Source of the DNA: Neodiprion pinetum
Taxonomy: Eukaryota; Arthropoda; Insecta; Hymenoptera; Diprionidae
Direction of reading: 5' to 3'
DNA: 64,000 bases
NCBI RefSeq assembly: GCF_021155775.2
Contig: NC_060232.1
Span: 23,319,922 to 23,383,921 of the forward strand
This document shows, piece by piece, positions 11,201 through 24,977 of this stretch. Numbering within the stretch: position 1 is the stretch's first letter; every line of letters begins with the position of its first letter. The position numbers and the translations under genes are program-made. The notes under the pieces are model-generated. The model saw only the letters and a program-made list of their open reading frames with translations, did not search any database and was not told the origin of the DNA.

Positions 11201-14200
11201 ATACGTTGTATTAAAAATGGTAAATAGTATTGATTTCCAACCAACTAACCTTATTTTGGATTTTTTCTCTTCCCCGCGGCGGCTTTTGCGGGCTTATTAA
11301 GAGGTCGGACTGTATTAGGGCTGCGTTTTTTTTTTGACAAGGCTATTTCTGTACTGATGCAGGTGAGTATTGCCGCGCTAAGTTATCAACTTCATTAACG
11401 ACATGATGCAAAAAAAAAAAAAATTATCGCTCAATCATGAATTTATATTAAATATTTCTTTCCATTCCTTGAACAAAAATTATGATCTTTTCGACCCAAT
11501 TCCCAATTCCACCAATTCTACCTATACTTGTCTCTTTTACAGGATTCCTAATTCGATTCAATTGATCCTGATTTTTTTTAATTCTTTTGCAAAAGAATTC
11601 GAGAGGTCTATGGAATCACTTTCTGTGCCAAAATAGTGAAAACACAATGCCACGATTAAACACAGATGAAAAATCTCGTAACACTCGATGAATTCAGAAG
11701 AAAAGCATGTTCTTAAGCGTGATGCATAATTTCCGATCCCACAACGGTGGGAAAAGTTCGAGTCATCGAAACCTCGAAACGGATGTGCTGCATCTAGTAA
11801 ACTAAGTGGGTACTACTGTTTCAAGTTAATAAAATATTCAATCGAAATATTCGAAGGCGAGAGTTTGTTATCGTGCGAAAAAAAAAAAAAAAAGCAAAAA
11901 CTCAAGTGTGGTACAAGAGGAGAGAGTTGTATATGTTCGGAGGCAATAAAGAAGTCTTAATGGCCAAGATGTACAAGCGAATGCACTTAGACTTACCCTT
12001 GCTTAGTGCAAAAACGACAGATCCGAGTTGCGTTTCACATGCCGGGAATCTTGACCCGAGTCTCAAGGTTCACGGTTCGGTTTACCTGCGGCCTGTTATG
12101 CACTCGGTGGCGAAGTGTTTAATCCAAGCCGTTTACCTGGCGGGTGAAATAGCCGGAAATTTAAGATAACGTCGACGCGCCTGCAAAGTGCGATGCACCT
12201 GTCGTTATTAGAATCCTGCGGGAATTCGTTTAAGTGCAATCCGGATATTCGGGGACAGGCTGCAAGGATCGACGACTGTGTATCTATAATGAAAGCTGTC
12301 CATTATCGCGGGGGGGAGGATTTTCTATTGCCGGTTTAACTCAAGGAATCTTGTAATTTCGAGAAATTCAATTCTACAGTTTAATTAGGGACGCAAGATC
12401 CTATATATTTTCTCTGGCCATTGTTTCTCAGCAGTGATGTAGCCTGCGGGATAAGGAGGTAAAACATTTTTACGCATTCTTGGAATAGTTGGTTCTTACA
12501 TCGGGGATTGGTTAACAGTTAAATGCTGAATACAGACAAAGTACGGGCAAACTTTTTGTCTCATAACCGCCGAGAGAATGAAAGCGGCATTCGAACCTTC
12601 GTACCTTAGGATGTTTAATAATATACGAAAGGAAAGATAAAAAAGGTTGAGAGGGTTACTACTTTTTCGAAAATATGGACTCGATCCAAGCCGACCCAAC
12701 GTCCCCGTCCATCCTCCCGGACCGGAAACCCAATAATATCAAACGAATCACAGATTTGATATGCTGCCTTTTGTTTTATTCTATCCTGTTCTGGAATTCA
12801 TGGGGTAATATTAGGAATCTGTTACCCTTGAAATTGAAAAAAGGCAACAAACGAAATCGTATGATATGTACAATATTCATCGCAAATTTTGGGACTACTT
12901 TCATTACAGGATATGTTCGTAATTATACCAAAGTATTCCTAACGTATTCCTTTGTTCAAATTTCCATGTCTGTGTGCTCTCATTGATGCATAAAATTTTT
13001 TAACATGAAATTCATTGAAGAATCAGTTTTTTACTTACGGAAAATCTGATAGTGACTTTCAATGCCGAAATTATTCTTCCTAATCACATTTTTTTCTAAT
13101 TTCCCTTGCATCGCGAAATCGAAAATTGTGAAATCTAAGAACTTCACGAGATTATAAAATACAATGTGTGGTTGTGTCGGAAAATTTAAATTGAATATTG
13201 TATACATTCGACATTACTATTAATGCATCAGTTAATGAAATCAAAATTAATGTTTGTCAACCAGTTCGATCGCACAAAAAAAAAAAAAAAAAAATCACAC
13301 ACACCGGCGGCTCTAATTATTTACAATTTTTACAAAATACGAGTATAATTTTATAAAATACGTAATCAATTACCGAATTAGTAATACGACCAACGAAAAT
13401 ATAAATTGCTTTAGTTCCAGGAAGTTTTACTCGAATAAGGTGAAGAGTTGATATAAACCATTGATATTGTTTATTCAAGAAACTTTGTCGATGGTTGAAC
13501 TAAGTTAAAATTTTATCGTACGAGTTTATACGTGGAATTTATTGTGTCACACTTTAGGAAGAATTGGCATTAGGTACGAAATGTGAAATAAAGTAAAAGT
13601 AATACATTCACACTAAAAAATTTGTACAATTGCTGCTGATGTTTTTAACATCTTTGCGTGCAACTACGCTGCATCGTGTAAGTTATTACTATAAGGGTTC
13701 TCACGGATGCCGCGCTAATGGAAGCTGACAAGATGGTCGGGACCGGAAGTAACCCCTTGAATTGGTTTGCAAGGACTGGCGGTCTCCACCTGGAGTTCGG
13801 TTGATGAAAGAAAAAAGAACTGGCTAAATAGTATCGAATTTCAGGTACGGAGGCTGGTTTGTTTATGTACAAAAGAGACCGTGTGGGAATTTATTAAGTT
13901 TCTATGAACTAATCTGTGACCCATTTAATGGGTAACTTGATACCCGGTTGGGTGGAGGGGTTCGATTTAGGCAGGCATATTTCCATTATAAACGAGCTCC
14001 AACGTTACGCAATAAGGGCTGTACACCTTTTCTCGTACTTCCGAACTGGCCGCATTATTTGACTTCTGATTTCAGTTGAATTATGGTTCGTCGAATATTA
14101 CGATACTTCTACCCACACAATTTTTTGAAGATCAAATTTCTAGAGGCAAGGTAACAAAATCGAATAGGGGTCATATTTTTGACCAAACAAAAGGTATAAT

Positions 14201-17200
14201 AAAACTATTGAATGTATGAATAGAAAATTATTGCAACTTGAAACGTGAAAAATAATCAAGTACGAAATATTGTTGTAATGATTCTGGAATTTATAAGATT
14301 AAATTAACACAGGATTAAAATTTTTTAGAATACAGAAACAGTAAAGTAGGTTACGTTCACAAAGAATTATAGTAGTCAAAATCGAATTCATGATGAACGT
14401 TAAATGAAAACTTATGTACGTCAATAACAGAAGTACCAAACAATAAAATTCCGATGAAAGATGAAAATTGCAGAACATTACAGAAAAGTCTTGACAAAAT
14501 TATCATATTCAGTTATCTACAACAGTAAAGAATTGTACACATGCATTTCACCTAACAGTACTCATTTGATAAACGTTGAAATTTGTCAGTTCTCGCGTAA
14601 ATGGATCACATTTTTTTTTAAATTTTCGCAATTTATCAAATGATGCGACTTTGTAGCTTCTTTGTAGCGACTTTGCTTCTGTTTTTGTGGTGTTGAAGTT
14701 TCCGTCTTTTTACTTATTCGGACGGAATTTTATTTCCCTAGTTTCTACCACTTTCAGATATAATCTATTCACAATATTTCAAAGTCTCCAATAAACGTCC
14801 AAATACATGTTAAAATTTCTCTAATCTACAGTTTCCAAACTTGTGACTTCCGCGTGATAGAGCCATTCAATGAATCCTAATCAAAATCATAAGCCTTCGC
14901 CATTTTGCTACGTTGAAATTTGAATAATCAGTAAAATTCGTAACGCGATAAAACCGCGGCGTCGTTAAGCTCGTTGGGCATCATTGCCCGTGCATATAAA
15001 GAGATGACGATCACTTTAACACGATTCCGGATCGAGCATCGAATCGTTATGCCGTTGTCGAATATACGACTGGTAGATTCACCCGTCAATGCAGCATGGA
15101 TATAAATTGTGTAACTAATGATAAGCGGGATTGCGTTTCAGCCAGATAAATGGATTGTGAATAAATTAACAGGCTGCGATGACTCAACAACGTCACCTTC
15201 GGAAACACGTGAATTTGCTATTTGTCAACACTTTCATTGTGTCCGGACGAAGCCTGAAGTACCGTGGTTCGAGCGAAAGAATCGGGAGGCTCTTACAGGT
15301 ACATTCAATTTGTAAAAGGTGTGCATCATTTGGGTGTCCGTTCAGGGGTAGCTGGGAAAGCATCAACCTCCAAGATCGGGACAATAAGATGATTTGTGCA
15401 TCCCCGGTACGCCGAGACAACTGGCACAAATGGAAGGCTGTAAAGCATATATACGGAGATCTTAATCTGGATATATTGTTGGGAGCATCGGTCCATCGAA
15501 CATTGATTTATGCCGATAGCGAGGCATCGCAGATGTTATCTTGTTCCGTTATGGGCCGAAGCCCCGGGACTCGGGCTTAAAAGCTTCGTTGTAAACACAC
15601 ACCTTTCTGTTTCGCAGCGCGGGTCTTGTGTTACCGACGAAAGCGTGTCAGTTAGGCCCACGCTTTCTGGATCTCGAGGCACTCCGTCGACGTTTCTCTC
15701 ATGGCTATTCCCTCCTTCTTTAATCTTCCTCCCGTTACTATACCACAAATATTTATTCGAGGTAACCTTTGCACTTAAATTCTTGACCCCTTCAAGTATT
15801 GTTATAGGACTCAGTTCCGTCGCCTTAAATTCGCGCCCCAAAAACTAATGCCACAGCCACTCAATGTTCTGGGATAGCTAACCCGATTCTGAGATGCCTT
15901 TTCGATCCTCGATTCATCCAATGCTTGGATTTTCAATTTACAGAGTCAGAAAAAATCCACAAAATCTAAAAATAGGAGAAGCTTAGTTGATCAATGGAAC
16001 CCGCTCATCATAACGAATCTGTTGTCAAACATGACTTACTCCGAATGCCGGCTGGTGTCTAGAGGACTTCTGATTTCACTTTTCTACACAATGAAACGCT
16101 TCTCACTTTTCCGGGAAATCGTGAATACCAATATCTGATTGTGGCAACCTTGGCTTCGATATCAATATCGACGTTGCTTCAATGTGGTCCGCATGATCAC
16201 TTGACTGATTCTCTGATGGGCGTCGCCTCTAGTTCAACCAAGCTCCACCTATTCTCGGAGTTCGTACTGAATCACCTTTACACGACGAGTATATCTCTGG
16301 ATTATCTTTCACATCTAAATTTCCGTCCGTCAATGCGGTTTTCAAGGTTTGGAAGAGCATAATAAATTCCCGTTTGACGTGGATGGTGTTTGTACACAGT
16401 TTGACGCCTGGATCCTCCCAGCTGTTGCGATGATCGGTGCAAGTCAATAAAATCTCCGAAGTGACCGGAGTCCACTTTCACTTTCTCATCTTTTCTTTAT
16501 GGCTATTCCTCGGCGACTTCTTAGGTTTGAACCGAACAAAAATGCAATCAAATTCTCCGACTGAATTCGAGTGTGAGAATTGCTCAGCGGCATTCCACTT
16601 ATGCTGAGCTCGCGGTGATCCTGATAAGATTGTACGTGAGTGTCACGTAGACTGGGTCAAGTGATCACCGGGCGTGGAATAAGAAAACAACGAAAGGTGA
16701 GCGGGGGATGAGCCTGGAAGAAAAATGTGTTGGTTTGTTGGATTGAAATTTCGAAAATTAAAAAATTCCTTCTCCTTGGCTCTCAGAGTCATGCATCTTG
16801 GTCTTTTTACTTTAGTTTCTCTCATTCCTCGAGTGAAAATTGTCCGCTTCTATCCTTCTACGTTACTCAACATTCCGATCAACTCTGCGGTCTGGCTCGT
16901 GGCCAGCGGGTGAGCCGCGATACAGAGCCTGAAACGTGAACTTTGATAGAAGTTAACAAGCCAGAGATAGCCGGAGATACTGCGGAAAAAGAGCAGCAAA
17001 TAAAACGACACTCATTGACAGCGTAAATTATAGAGGCACGCGAGAGTGGGTTGAGATTGTTTTTTATTATTTTTATTTTTTCTGAGGAGTTAGTGATCGG
17101 GAGGTAAGCAGAGAGTCGAGAAACGCGAGAGAAATAATGGCGTAATGACCTAAGAGCAAATCAATGGGTAGGCACGGAAAATGTAGCGTGTCAAGCGGGT

Positions 17201-20200
17201 ATAAAGCCGGTGTCTTACTATTGTGCGTTCTCTTATATTCCGTGAGAGTCTGAAGAAAATCCGTTTTCTTTGAGAAGACAAGAGCTCTAATTGCCGTAAC
17301 TTGGCGTGAAACTGAAGCTTGCCGGCAATCTACACCCGATGTTGGTTTCTCGGACCATTAGCCACGAACGCTAACCGCCCAACTCGCCTTTCCATTGTTC
17401 CTGGAACAAATTAGTCGACGGGAAGAGCTGGTGACTGTTGTTCAGATTTCAGACAACTCCTTCCGAACACCCGACAGAATTATACCGTTGCGCCCAATGA
17501 GCTAGGTGCACGCAAAAGTCACCTGAACAAGCAGTATACACGTAGAACTTCGCTAATCCCCCAGCGGAAATTGTACACTTGAACGGCGTGTGCAAATTGA
17601 TGTATGCTTATTATCATCAGCCGGAGTTTTTCAAACAAGGGAGAAGAAGCAGATTCAACACTTGTCCGACTTGTCACCCAGTCGTTGGATTCAACATGGC
17701 TTTGGTGAAGATCAAGTCACAGTCTACAGGCGAAGTGTAGTTCAACTTTTCTCTGGACGACCCTCTAGGATGAAATTAGAAGATTAAGATTTGCGTCCTC
17801 GTCTAAGTTTAACGCAGCAAACCCAACTCGTTCTCACTTTTGTCCAGAGACTTATACACGACGCTATGTCACAACTTATTCAGACTTTCGTTAGTATTCT
17901 AGAACCTTTCTCGGACTGAGTTACTAACGGGTAGAGTTGGTCCCCTGGTGCCTTACAGACTTTATACTTGTCATGCACAGAGATTATATTTGAATATAAT
18001 GAATCTGTATCAAGCATACTCGTGCAAGAAGAATGAACTGCAAATCGTTAGTGAGGGTTTTCGTGTCGTGATGAATTCATATACGCAGGGTTAGAATGTG
18101 TATACGTACAACAAAACTGGCAAACGTCGATAATGTTTTCGAGTTTCTTTACACTTTCAGAAGTATCGACAGAAAGCATCCAATGTGAAGAAAGTTATAT
18201 TGACCCAATTTATGGCACGTAAAATGCCGAGTGGCTTAAAGACATCATTCCTAGATTTATTATTTTTCGAAATCAAATGGGATCGAATAAAGGTACCACC
18301 GAAATTATTCTCAGTGAGGGAAGAAACGTACGATGCCCGATATCCGAGGATCCGAATAGTGAAAGGATTGTGTCGAACCCATCAATTCAGCCTCCACTAA
18401 ACCGAAATATATAGCTGTTAAATATTCTACCGGCAGGTACGCAGCTGTTGTTTTCGTTGACGAGAGGCGCAGCGGTAACTCAGCATTTACGGTATATCTT
18501 CCACCGAGCGTCTGGTCTCTTTATCACGGGAAATTTGCCGTTTTCCCCGAATGTTCCCCGAGCCTCGGCTCTGTCACTCGATTCCGAAATGCGATGAGGA
18601 TTATTAATTCAAGCGGCACTAAGAGTTCCTGCAGGGGAAGCGAGCGTTCCTACAGTGCCGCGAGCCCTTCATCTTCCAAGGGTCCCAAACGGCGTCGGGA
18701 CACCCACGAGGCGTCGTCGTGTTCCGTATGGATGGATCTTGGAACGCCACGGATTGCCAACACCACGCCGCTCTGAAAATATGCAATAAGCAAGTTTTCG
18801 TCGATAGGTATCAGCCGCCCTTTTATTCACCGGGCCGATAAAGTTGCCTCCTGCATTATTCATCGCCGGTACGTATATCATAGAGACAAATTTTTCAAAC
18901 AAACCGAAATACGAGAGCCCAAGATACCGCCGTTGGAACCACGATAGTGTCGTTTGATCAACGCTTTGTCTACTTCTCGAGTACTTTGGATGCGCGAGCC
19001 GAGCTATTCTCAAAAGAAAGTAAAACAACGACGAAAGTGTTTATCGCAAGCAATACCCACCGGACAAATGGTCTGAAGGGGCTCTCCATAACTCCTCGAA
19101 TGGACAGGACTATCTCTTAGCGAGGCGCCTGCCTCGAGTCTCGAACGATTGTCCGAGAACCCCCAAAATAGGAGGGTAGTGAAATTTGAAAGAGTTTAGT
19201 TCACCACCAGAATATCCGTCTATTTACTTGGTTCGCAAAAGTAATCGGTGCGGCAATTTAGCGCCTTAGCATCAATGCATGATATATGTTGGGTAGAACG
19301 GAAAAGGGTGGTTCTACCCAGGCTTGTGAGAGCCGTTCGGTACCAACGTTCTCACTCTCCTCCCTTCTCCTCCCTCTTCCCGTTTTCTCACGTTGGGATT
19401 AAGGAAATCGAAGAGGATTTCTGTTTCCGTGTGTTATCTCTTCTTACAGTAAGAATCGCGGGAAGTAAGAAGGATCAGGAAAAAAGGTACAACGCGCCAA
19501 CGTGTGTTTTCAAACTTCTTTTGGCATGCTCGGAACTTCTTACGCTAAACTCTTTATGTTTGATGCTTACGAAGGAACCTTACTAATATTAAGTTGAGAT
19601 ACTTAAGTAAGCCTTGAACTTTTTCCTTGATGAAAAATTTGATTATTTTGTTACGGATTAGAGGGAAGGTATTGACAAGCGGCTGTCAATATATTTTTAC
19701 ACCCACCCGAGGTGTCGTTTCGGGTACTTTGGCGTCCGGTCATTGCTCTCGAGTCAAGGTATGGAGGAAGGAGTAAGAACTAATCTAAGGACGGTTTACG
19801 ATCGAGTGTATAAGAGCTTTATTGGAATAGTGACGAATTTAAATGTATAGTTGAACGAAGTGAATTCTTTGAATGTTGGAATTTGGGTATATTTGATGGA
19901 GGATGGAATAGAAGTTGAGTAGACGGACGTTGGAATAGCAGTAAGCTTGAAACAAAGAATACGAGTGCATGAAAGGTGCGAGAATCCGGAATAGTGGGGA
20001 ATAGAATTAGCGGAGTGAGGGTGAAAGCAGGTGACGTGCGGCTGGATAGAAATAGGAGGACAGGATGGAGAGTATAATGTTACTGTGAGGAATGTGGAAC
20101 AGTTAGCAGGTAGAGTCAAGAGATGGTCGAAGAAGATGGGGAAATCGTTTAGCGGAACGCTGGACATAACAATTGAATCCAGAAATTTGTCGTTGGAAAT

Positions 20201-22249
20201 TTGAATGAAATGAGATCGCGGAACACAGACTCTGCATTATATGAAGGGTTCACTGCCAGAGTAGCTTAATCCAAATTGTTGATAAGGCTCACTTTAACTA
20301 TCCTAAGTCATTTAAAATATGCCTTATCGGCAATGCTGGTTAGGCTACTCTGGCACAGAATCTTTCATATGAGTATAACATATTGTGTCAGATAGTTATT
20401 AAAGCACACGATGTGAGGAAATACAAAAAATTTGTATGAAATCCAATTTTCAGGGTCTTTTGCGTATGTATCTTATTACCAAGGTGGTCTGTGAAATAGA
20501 TGATTTGTAGTAACAGATTCAAGGCGGCTGACTAAACTTCAACAGAAGAAGCAGATTGATAAAAATGTGAATTCCCAAAATTCCCGTATGAATTATATAC
20601 CACCTGCTACTTTGAGTTCGCAGATTCAAGCTCAGATATGATGTCATCAAAAACTCCAGAAACTTGTAACAACAAATTTCTATAAAAATATCACTCCACA
20701 ACTCACTGATTTCGTAACTACGATTTTTCACACGCAATCTCAAATTCCGTAATTTCATCGTCAGTATCAAAATTTTCAGCGATCATAAGAACTTCGAGGA
20801 ATTGATCGTTTTCGTAAAAATTTCAAAATTCTTCGAAATTCCTAGTACAATATTGAATACCCTGGGTTTATGTTCTAATTCCAAGCTTAAAGTCATAAGC
20901 AACGATACAAAAAACCTTTAGATCAACGAATGGAATATTCTATTCAATACTTTGCATGATATAAAAAAAAAGGCGAAACAATGGCTTTGAAGTATATAGC
21001 TGAAGCTTTCACTTTTGGTGAGGTTCTCTTCTCTTCCCTCAGCACCGCCTTTGCTTATATATTCTCTGACACCCCGTGGCTATACGTGTATAAATTCACT
21101 TCCTGAACCTGGCCAATTCCTTTATCGACCTCTCGCCGAGTCTCCGACGGTGTTACAGGCGCGCGGTTGATTTGGCGGCGGCATGGCGGCATCAGAAATA
21201 TCTCTGCGGGTTGAATTTTCGCGATGCGCCAAACCCCGGCGGGCTTTGCCCAAAGAGACCTGACAATACGTCGTTACGGGAGGCAAGCTGGCGTCGGCCT
21301 GATTCCTCCCACTCTGGAACGAGAAACCCTGGAGTGGATAATCGTTTTAGGGTTCCAGGGCGCAGGGCATTACCGCTTTTGTGGACGAGCCGATGTTTGA
21401 GCGTTCATCACGTCTCTCGGGCAATCAGCTCGATTCATAATCAACGCTTATATACTTCGGGATCAATTATTAAGGCTGCATTGTTTCCATAGGGATCATT
21501 CCGACGCACTCGGTCTGCTTCATCCCTATCCCTGCATAGCGTGCAACCTCCGACGACCTGAAACCTCGCCGAGCGATGGAAGCCATAACGGAGCTGAAGT
21601 GCGTCTTGATATAAATTGGATCACGCGACGAAGACACCGTCTTGGTTCACGCCTCTTACTTTTTTCCGTAAGTATGCATGAGCCTTCTGATGGATGCACC
21701 TGGTTTATACGGACGTACGCATCGAAGACACCAATGATTTGACATTTCGATTGAGGCGACAATCACCGAAACGATATCGTTCGTCACATACGATAGATTC
21801 TTGTGCGGTAAACAAGATATTTACATGGGGGAAAACCCGGCGCGAGATGTAGAATATTTATCCGCCAAACCGTGGCGGGCTAAGTAATTACAGAACCGTT
21901 TGAGGTGCGGCAACTGAATACAGATATTATGCAGATGTCGGAATAATATTCGCCACACGTTCGCTCGGGTCAATATTGAGCTAAGCCGGATCGTAATTCA
22001 TGCGAAAGACGATCCGCTGCAGGCGCTAGACGCCAGGCAAAACCGGAAACGTTACAGAAATTCGATTTCGTCAAAAACTGAAGTCGCATATGTTGTTCCA
22101 GCAGTTTTGCCGAGAATTTCAAGCTTCGGAAAATTACTGTGTAGAAAATAACGAAGAATATTTATATCTATGGAGAACGTGAAATGTTACATGTTCGTTT
22201 AATGTTTGAGGAGGAGAAGCACAAATTAGCAGGGCATGTTTGAAGAAAA

Positions 22250-22845
22250 ATTATTTTGAATTAAGGAGGTTGGTTGCTCAAAAATAAATGTATAACTTTA
22301 ACTAAGAGACTGTCATATATTGACTATTTATGAAATTCGCGAGCTACGAGAATCTCTGAAAATTGAAGGATATAAAATAAAATCATATAAATACTTAGTT
22401 TTCGTGTTCTATTCCAAATTTTCTAAAGTGATTCGAAATCAAGTATACTCGTTTGATTTTATTGTATGATGGATCGAAGTTTTATTCTGAACACTAGTTT
22501 CTAACAATCAATTAAATAAATGTCCGTCATGATGCATACCGTATCGTTAAATATTAAATTTTGCGACATGGCACCGATATTAATTATGATCAACAAATGA
22601 CAATAGTCAATTGACTATTGAAAAAATATCCATTTCAGTGACTAACAATTGGTAAAAAATGGCCTCCTGAGTAAGATGAGCAATCGCAGACTGAAATCGA
22701 AAGAATGAAGGTACTGGATTTCTAAACTGTATTTTGAAGTGATTTGAAACGAAGAATCAATCCAAGCAATCTTTTATAATTAGTGCTTCATATTTTTAGA
22801 TTTTTAACGGTATCTGCGTAGCTCACGAATACAAGACGCGATAAA
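22250..22845. repeat. Dispersed AT-rich repeat, family B, copy 2
   Basis: Contains GCACCGATATTAATTATGA, a perfect 20-base palindrome (22601-22620), and a right end GCGTAGCTCACGAATAC, matching the copy near 10.9 kb. Its left part (GGTTGGTTGCTCAAAAATAAAT and a following ATATTGA-TATTYATGAAAT block) matches the copy near 38.5 kb. Borders are approximate. Confidence 0.5.
22601..22620. repeat. Perfect 20-base palindrome
   Basis: CAATAGTCAATTGACTATTG equals its own reverse complement with no spacer. It lies inside copy 2 of the family B repeat; the matching place in copy 1 holds a decayed version. Confidence 0.9.
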
Positions 22846-23292
22846 TGGTCAATGGCTGATGATTTCTTTCTAAAATTGGCAAAATGGCCTGATTTTTGGC
22901 CAACTAGCCTCCTCAAAGGGATTAACCGCAGCACGGTGAACAATTTCGTTGAGAAAAAAATGCTCTCTCCGTTTTTCCAATTAATGAATAACAGCGCCGT
23001 ATGCAAATTCCGACTTTCCATTTTGTGTTTCAAGTGGAATAAAACGCAGGCATTGTCTCGAGCGGCCGGTGCGGCGTCGTTAAGCTCCCTCTCAACGTTC
23101 GAGTCCGCCACACGTATGAGCAAGAGACACATTAGTCGCCCTGCAGCACGAAGGCAATGCCAAGGTCTATTGAAAATTAGGATATAAATCACCGGTTACA
23201 CCGAGAGTCAATTGAGATGTCGAAAGCACTCTTTGCGCCTGCGGGTGTGTTTTTGTTGCCCGGGCGGGATAACCAAGGTGGGAATAGGGACC

Positions 23293-23317
23293 TGGATAGG
23301 GATAGGGATAGGGATGG
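23293..23317. repeat. GGATAG hexamer repeat
   Basis: About four head-to-tail copies of GGATAG. The unit differs from the TTAGG insect telomere repeat, so this is an ordinary minisatellite-like tract. Confidence 0.8.
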
Positions 23318-24977
23318 TGGTCGTTAAACGCAGGCATGCCACTCGAGTGTGTTGAGGTAATGATATGCCGAGGGACGAGGACTCCCTCCTCCTCAATCGC
23401 CGTGATAAACGATGAATATTTTTTCACCATCTTATTTCAATTTTTAACCAACAACGCGTTTCGTGCTCCGAAATATCTCCTCAGAAACCGTTTCCACTCT
23501 TCAAAATTACGCGACATCTTCTGAAACTCGGATGGGGGTCAAGTGTTTTTTTCCGTCATCTTATAATGAGCTCATGTTTCAACGTGTGTCACGTACAGGC
23601 GCGGGGACGAAATGATAGAGATCTTCGAAAGGAGTCTGTGAAGTTTGCTGGCCGAGTATGTATAGTGCAGCTGCTGGCAGAGAGCAGAGTACGATGTCCC
23701 GCCACGTGAAATTTAATCATACAAATGGACAAGCGGCCGCGCAGCTCGTGCTCTCGCAGTAATAAAAGTTTCGTCCGTTAGAACTTTCCAATCGAATTAA
23801 CTCCTGTGAAACCTGTCGTAGAATATTCCGGGGGTAAAAATAAAAAGCCAATTTGGCGAGCGTCTAACGAGTTCCGGGGTGCAATGCTCGGCGTATCTGT
23901 ATAACGATCGTGACCTGATAAAGGGAGATTTTCTTCAAGGACGCGATTTCCTCGGGTGAGGTTTAAACTGGGTCGACTGTGATCGCAGGAAGATCGAAGC
24001 CGCTGGATGAGACTCGACCAGAATTTGTGATATAAATTTTCAGCCGATCCCCGTTGAAGTTCACCGTCGTTGCTGGGAACGGCATATTAATTTCGATAAG
24101 CATACAAGAGGCTGGAAGAAAGGGCAAGCGACGGGGAAAGAGGAAATTACGTTCCTCATATTCGGGGGATTATCGGGAAACAGGGAAAGCTGCGAAGCAA
24201 ATATCAATTTACGATGAAACGAGCAAATATACGGCCAAATACCACCCTTCGCATACCCGATGCAGTTCCCTTTTTTCCTTCGACCTTCTTTCCGACAACT
24301 GAACGGATATACATATATTTTCGACACAGATTGAAGGATACATTCTTGATCGATGTACAAGTTTTCCAAATGAACTGAAAGACTTTGCAACAGGAGTATT
24401 GCAATTCAGCTGGAAGATAGGGAAAAGTGAAACAAGTAACTGGTTTCGCTTGGTAATAAGCTCTTCAAGCGGACAGCAGGAAATTGGCCGTACAGATCCG
24501 CAGGGTTCTTTCATTCTTGATCGATCGATTCGGTTAAGAGTAATCGTTCCGGCAATATCTATGCTCGCGACTGCAGAGCGAGACGTGGCGTCGCGACGCT
24601 GGTTGAATCTTAATTCCATAACTTACAGGGACAGTCAGGCGTCTGGAGGCACAAGGTGGAAAATGAAGTCTTACCTAGCCTCGAGAGATCGACTCGGAAC
24701 GGTTTTATTCGCTCCGAATTATCTGGTACCCAACGTCGCCTCGAGCCAGACTCCGGATTACCTGAAGCAGTCAACGACTCTATGAAAGGCGCGGCGAGAC
24801 GAGACGAGACGGCTTGGGATTTGCGGAACGAGGCGTCGACGGAGTAGGCGGAAATCGAAAAATCTGATACGACATTTGAAGGCGGGAAAACAATCGAACG
24901 ACTATATTGTCAATGATTCATCGCGATTAACGACTTTCCAGATAACCTCTAATTCCAAAGCTCACTCACAATTTGAG

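Larger units (their letters stand above)
10141..24941. other. Long stretch with no supported gene
   Basis: Between the UNC5 upstream region and the seven-exon membrane-protein gene I find no exon chain I can support. The stretch holds family B repeat copies near 10.9 and 22.4 kb, A-runs (11408-11423, 11878-11894, 13276-13292), and a GC-rich patch at about 21120-21790 with overlapping open frames but no domain. There are also GGGATA repeats near 23.3 kb. The plus-strand frames at 15118-15580 and the frame pair at 22788-23192 look like chance or regulatory DNA. Confidence 0.5.

Noticed and set aside
19796..20167. 123-codon minus-strand frame
   Set aside because: Ser/Pro/Thr-rich low-information peptide; the plus strand has a purine-biased sequence with many in-frame stops. 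No domain or splice evidence.
22788..23192. Opposed open frames of 134 (minus) and 111 (plus) codons
   Set aside because: Complementary frames open on both strands without any domain; partly overlaps the family B repeat.
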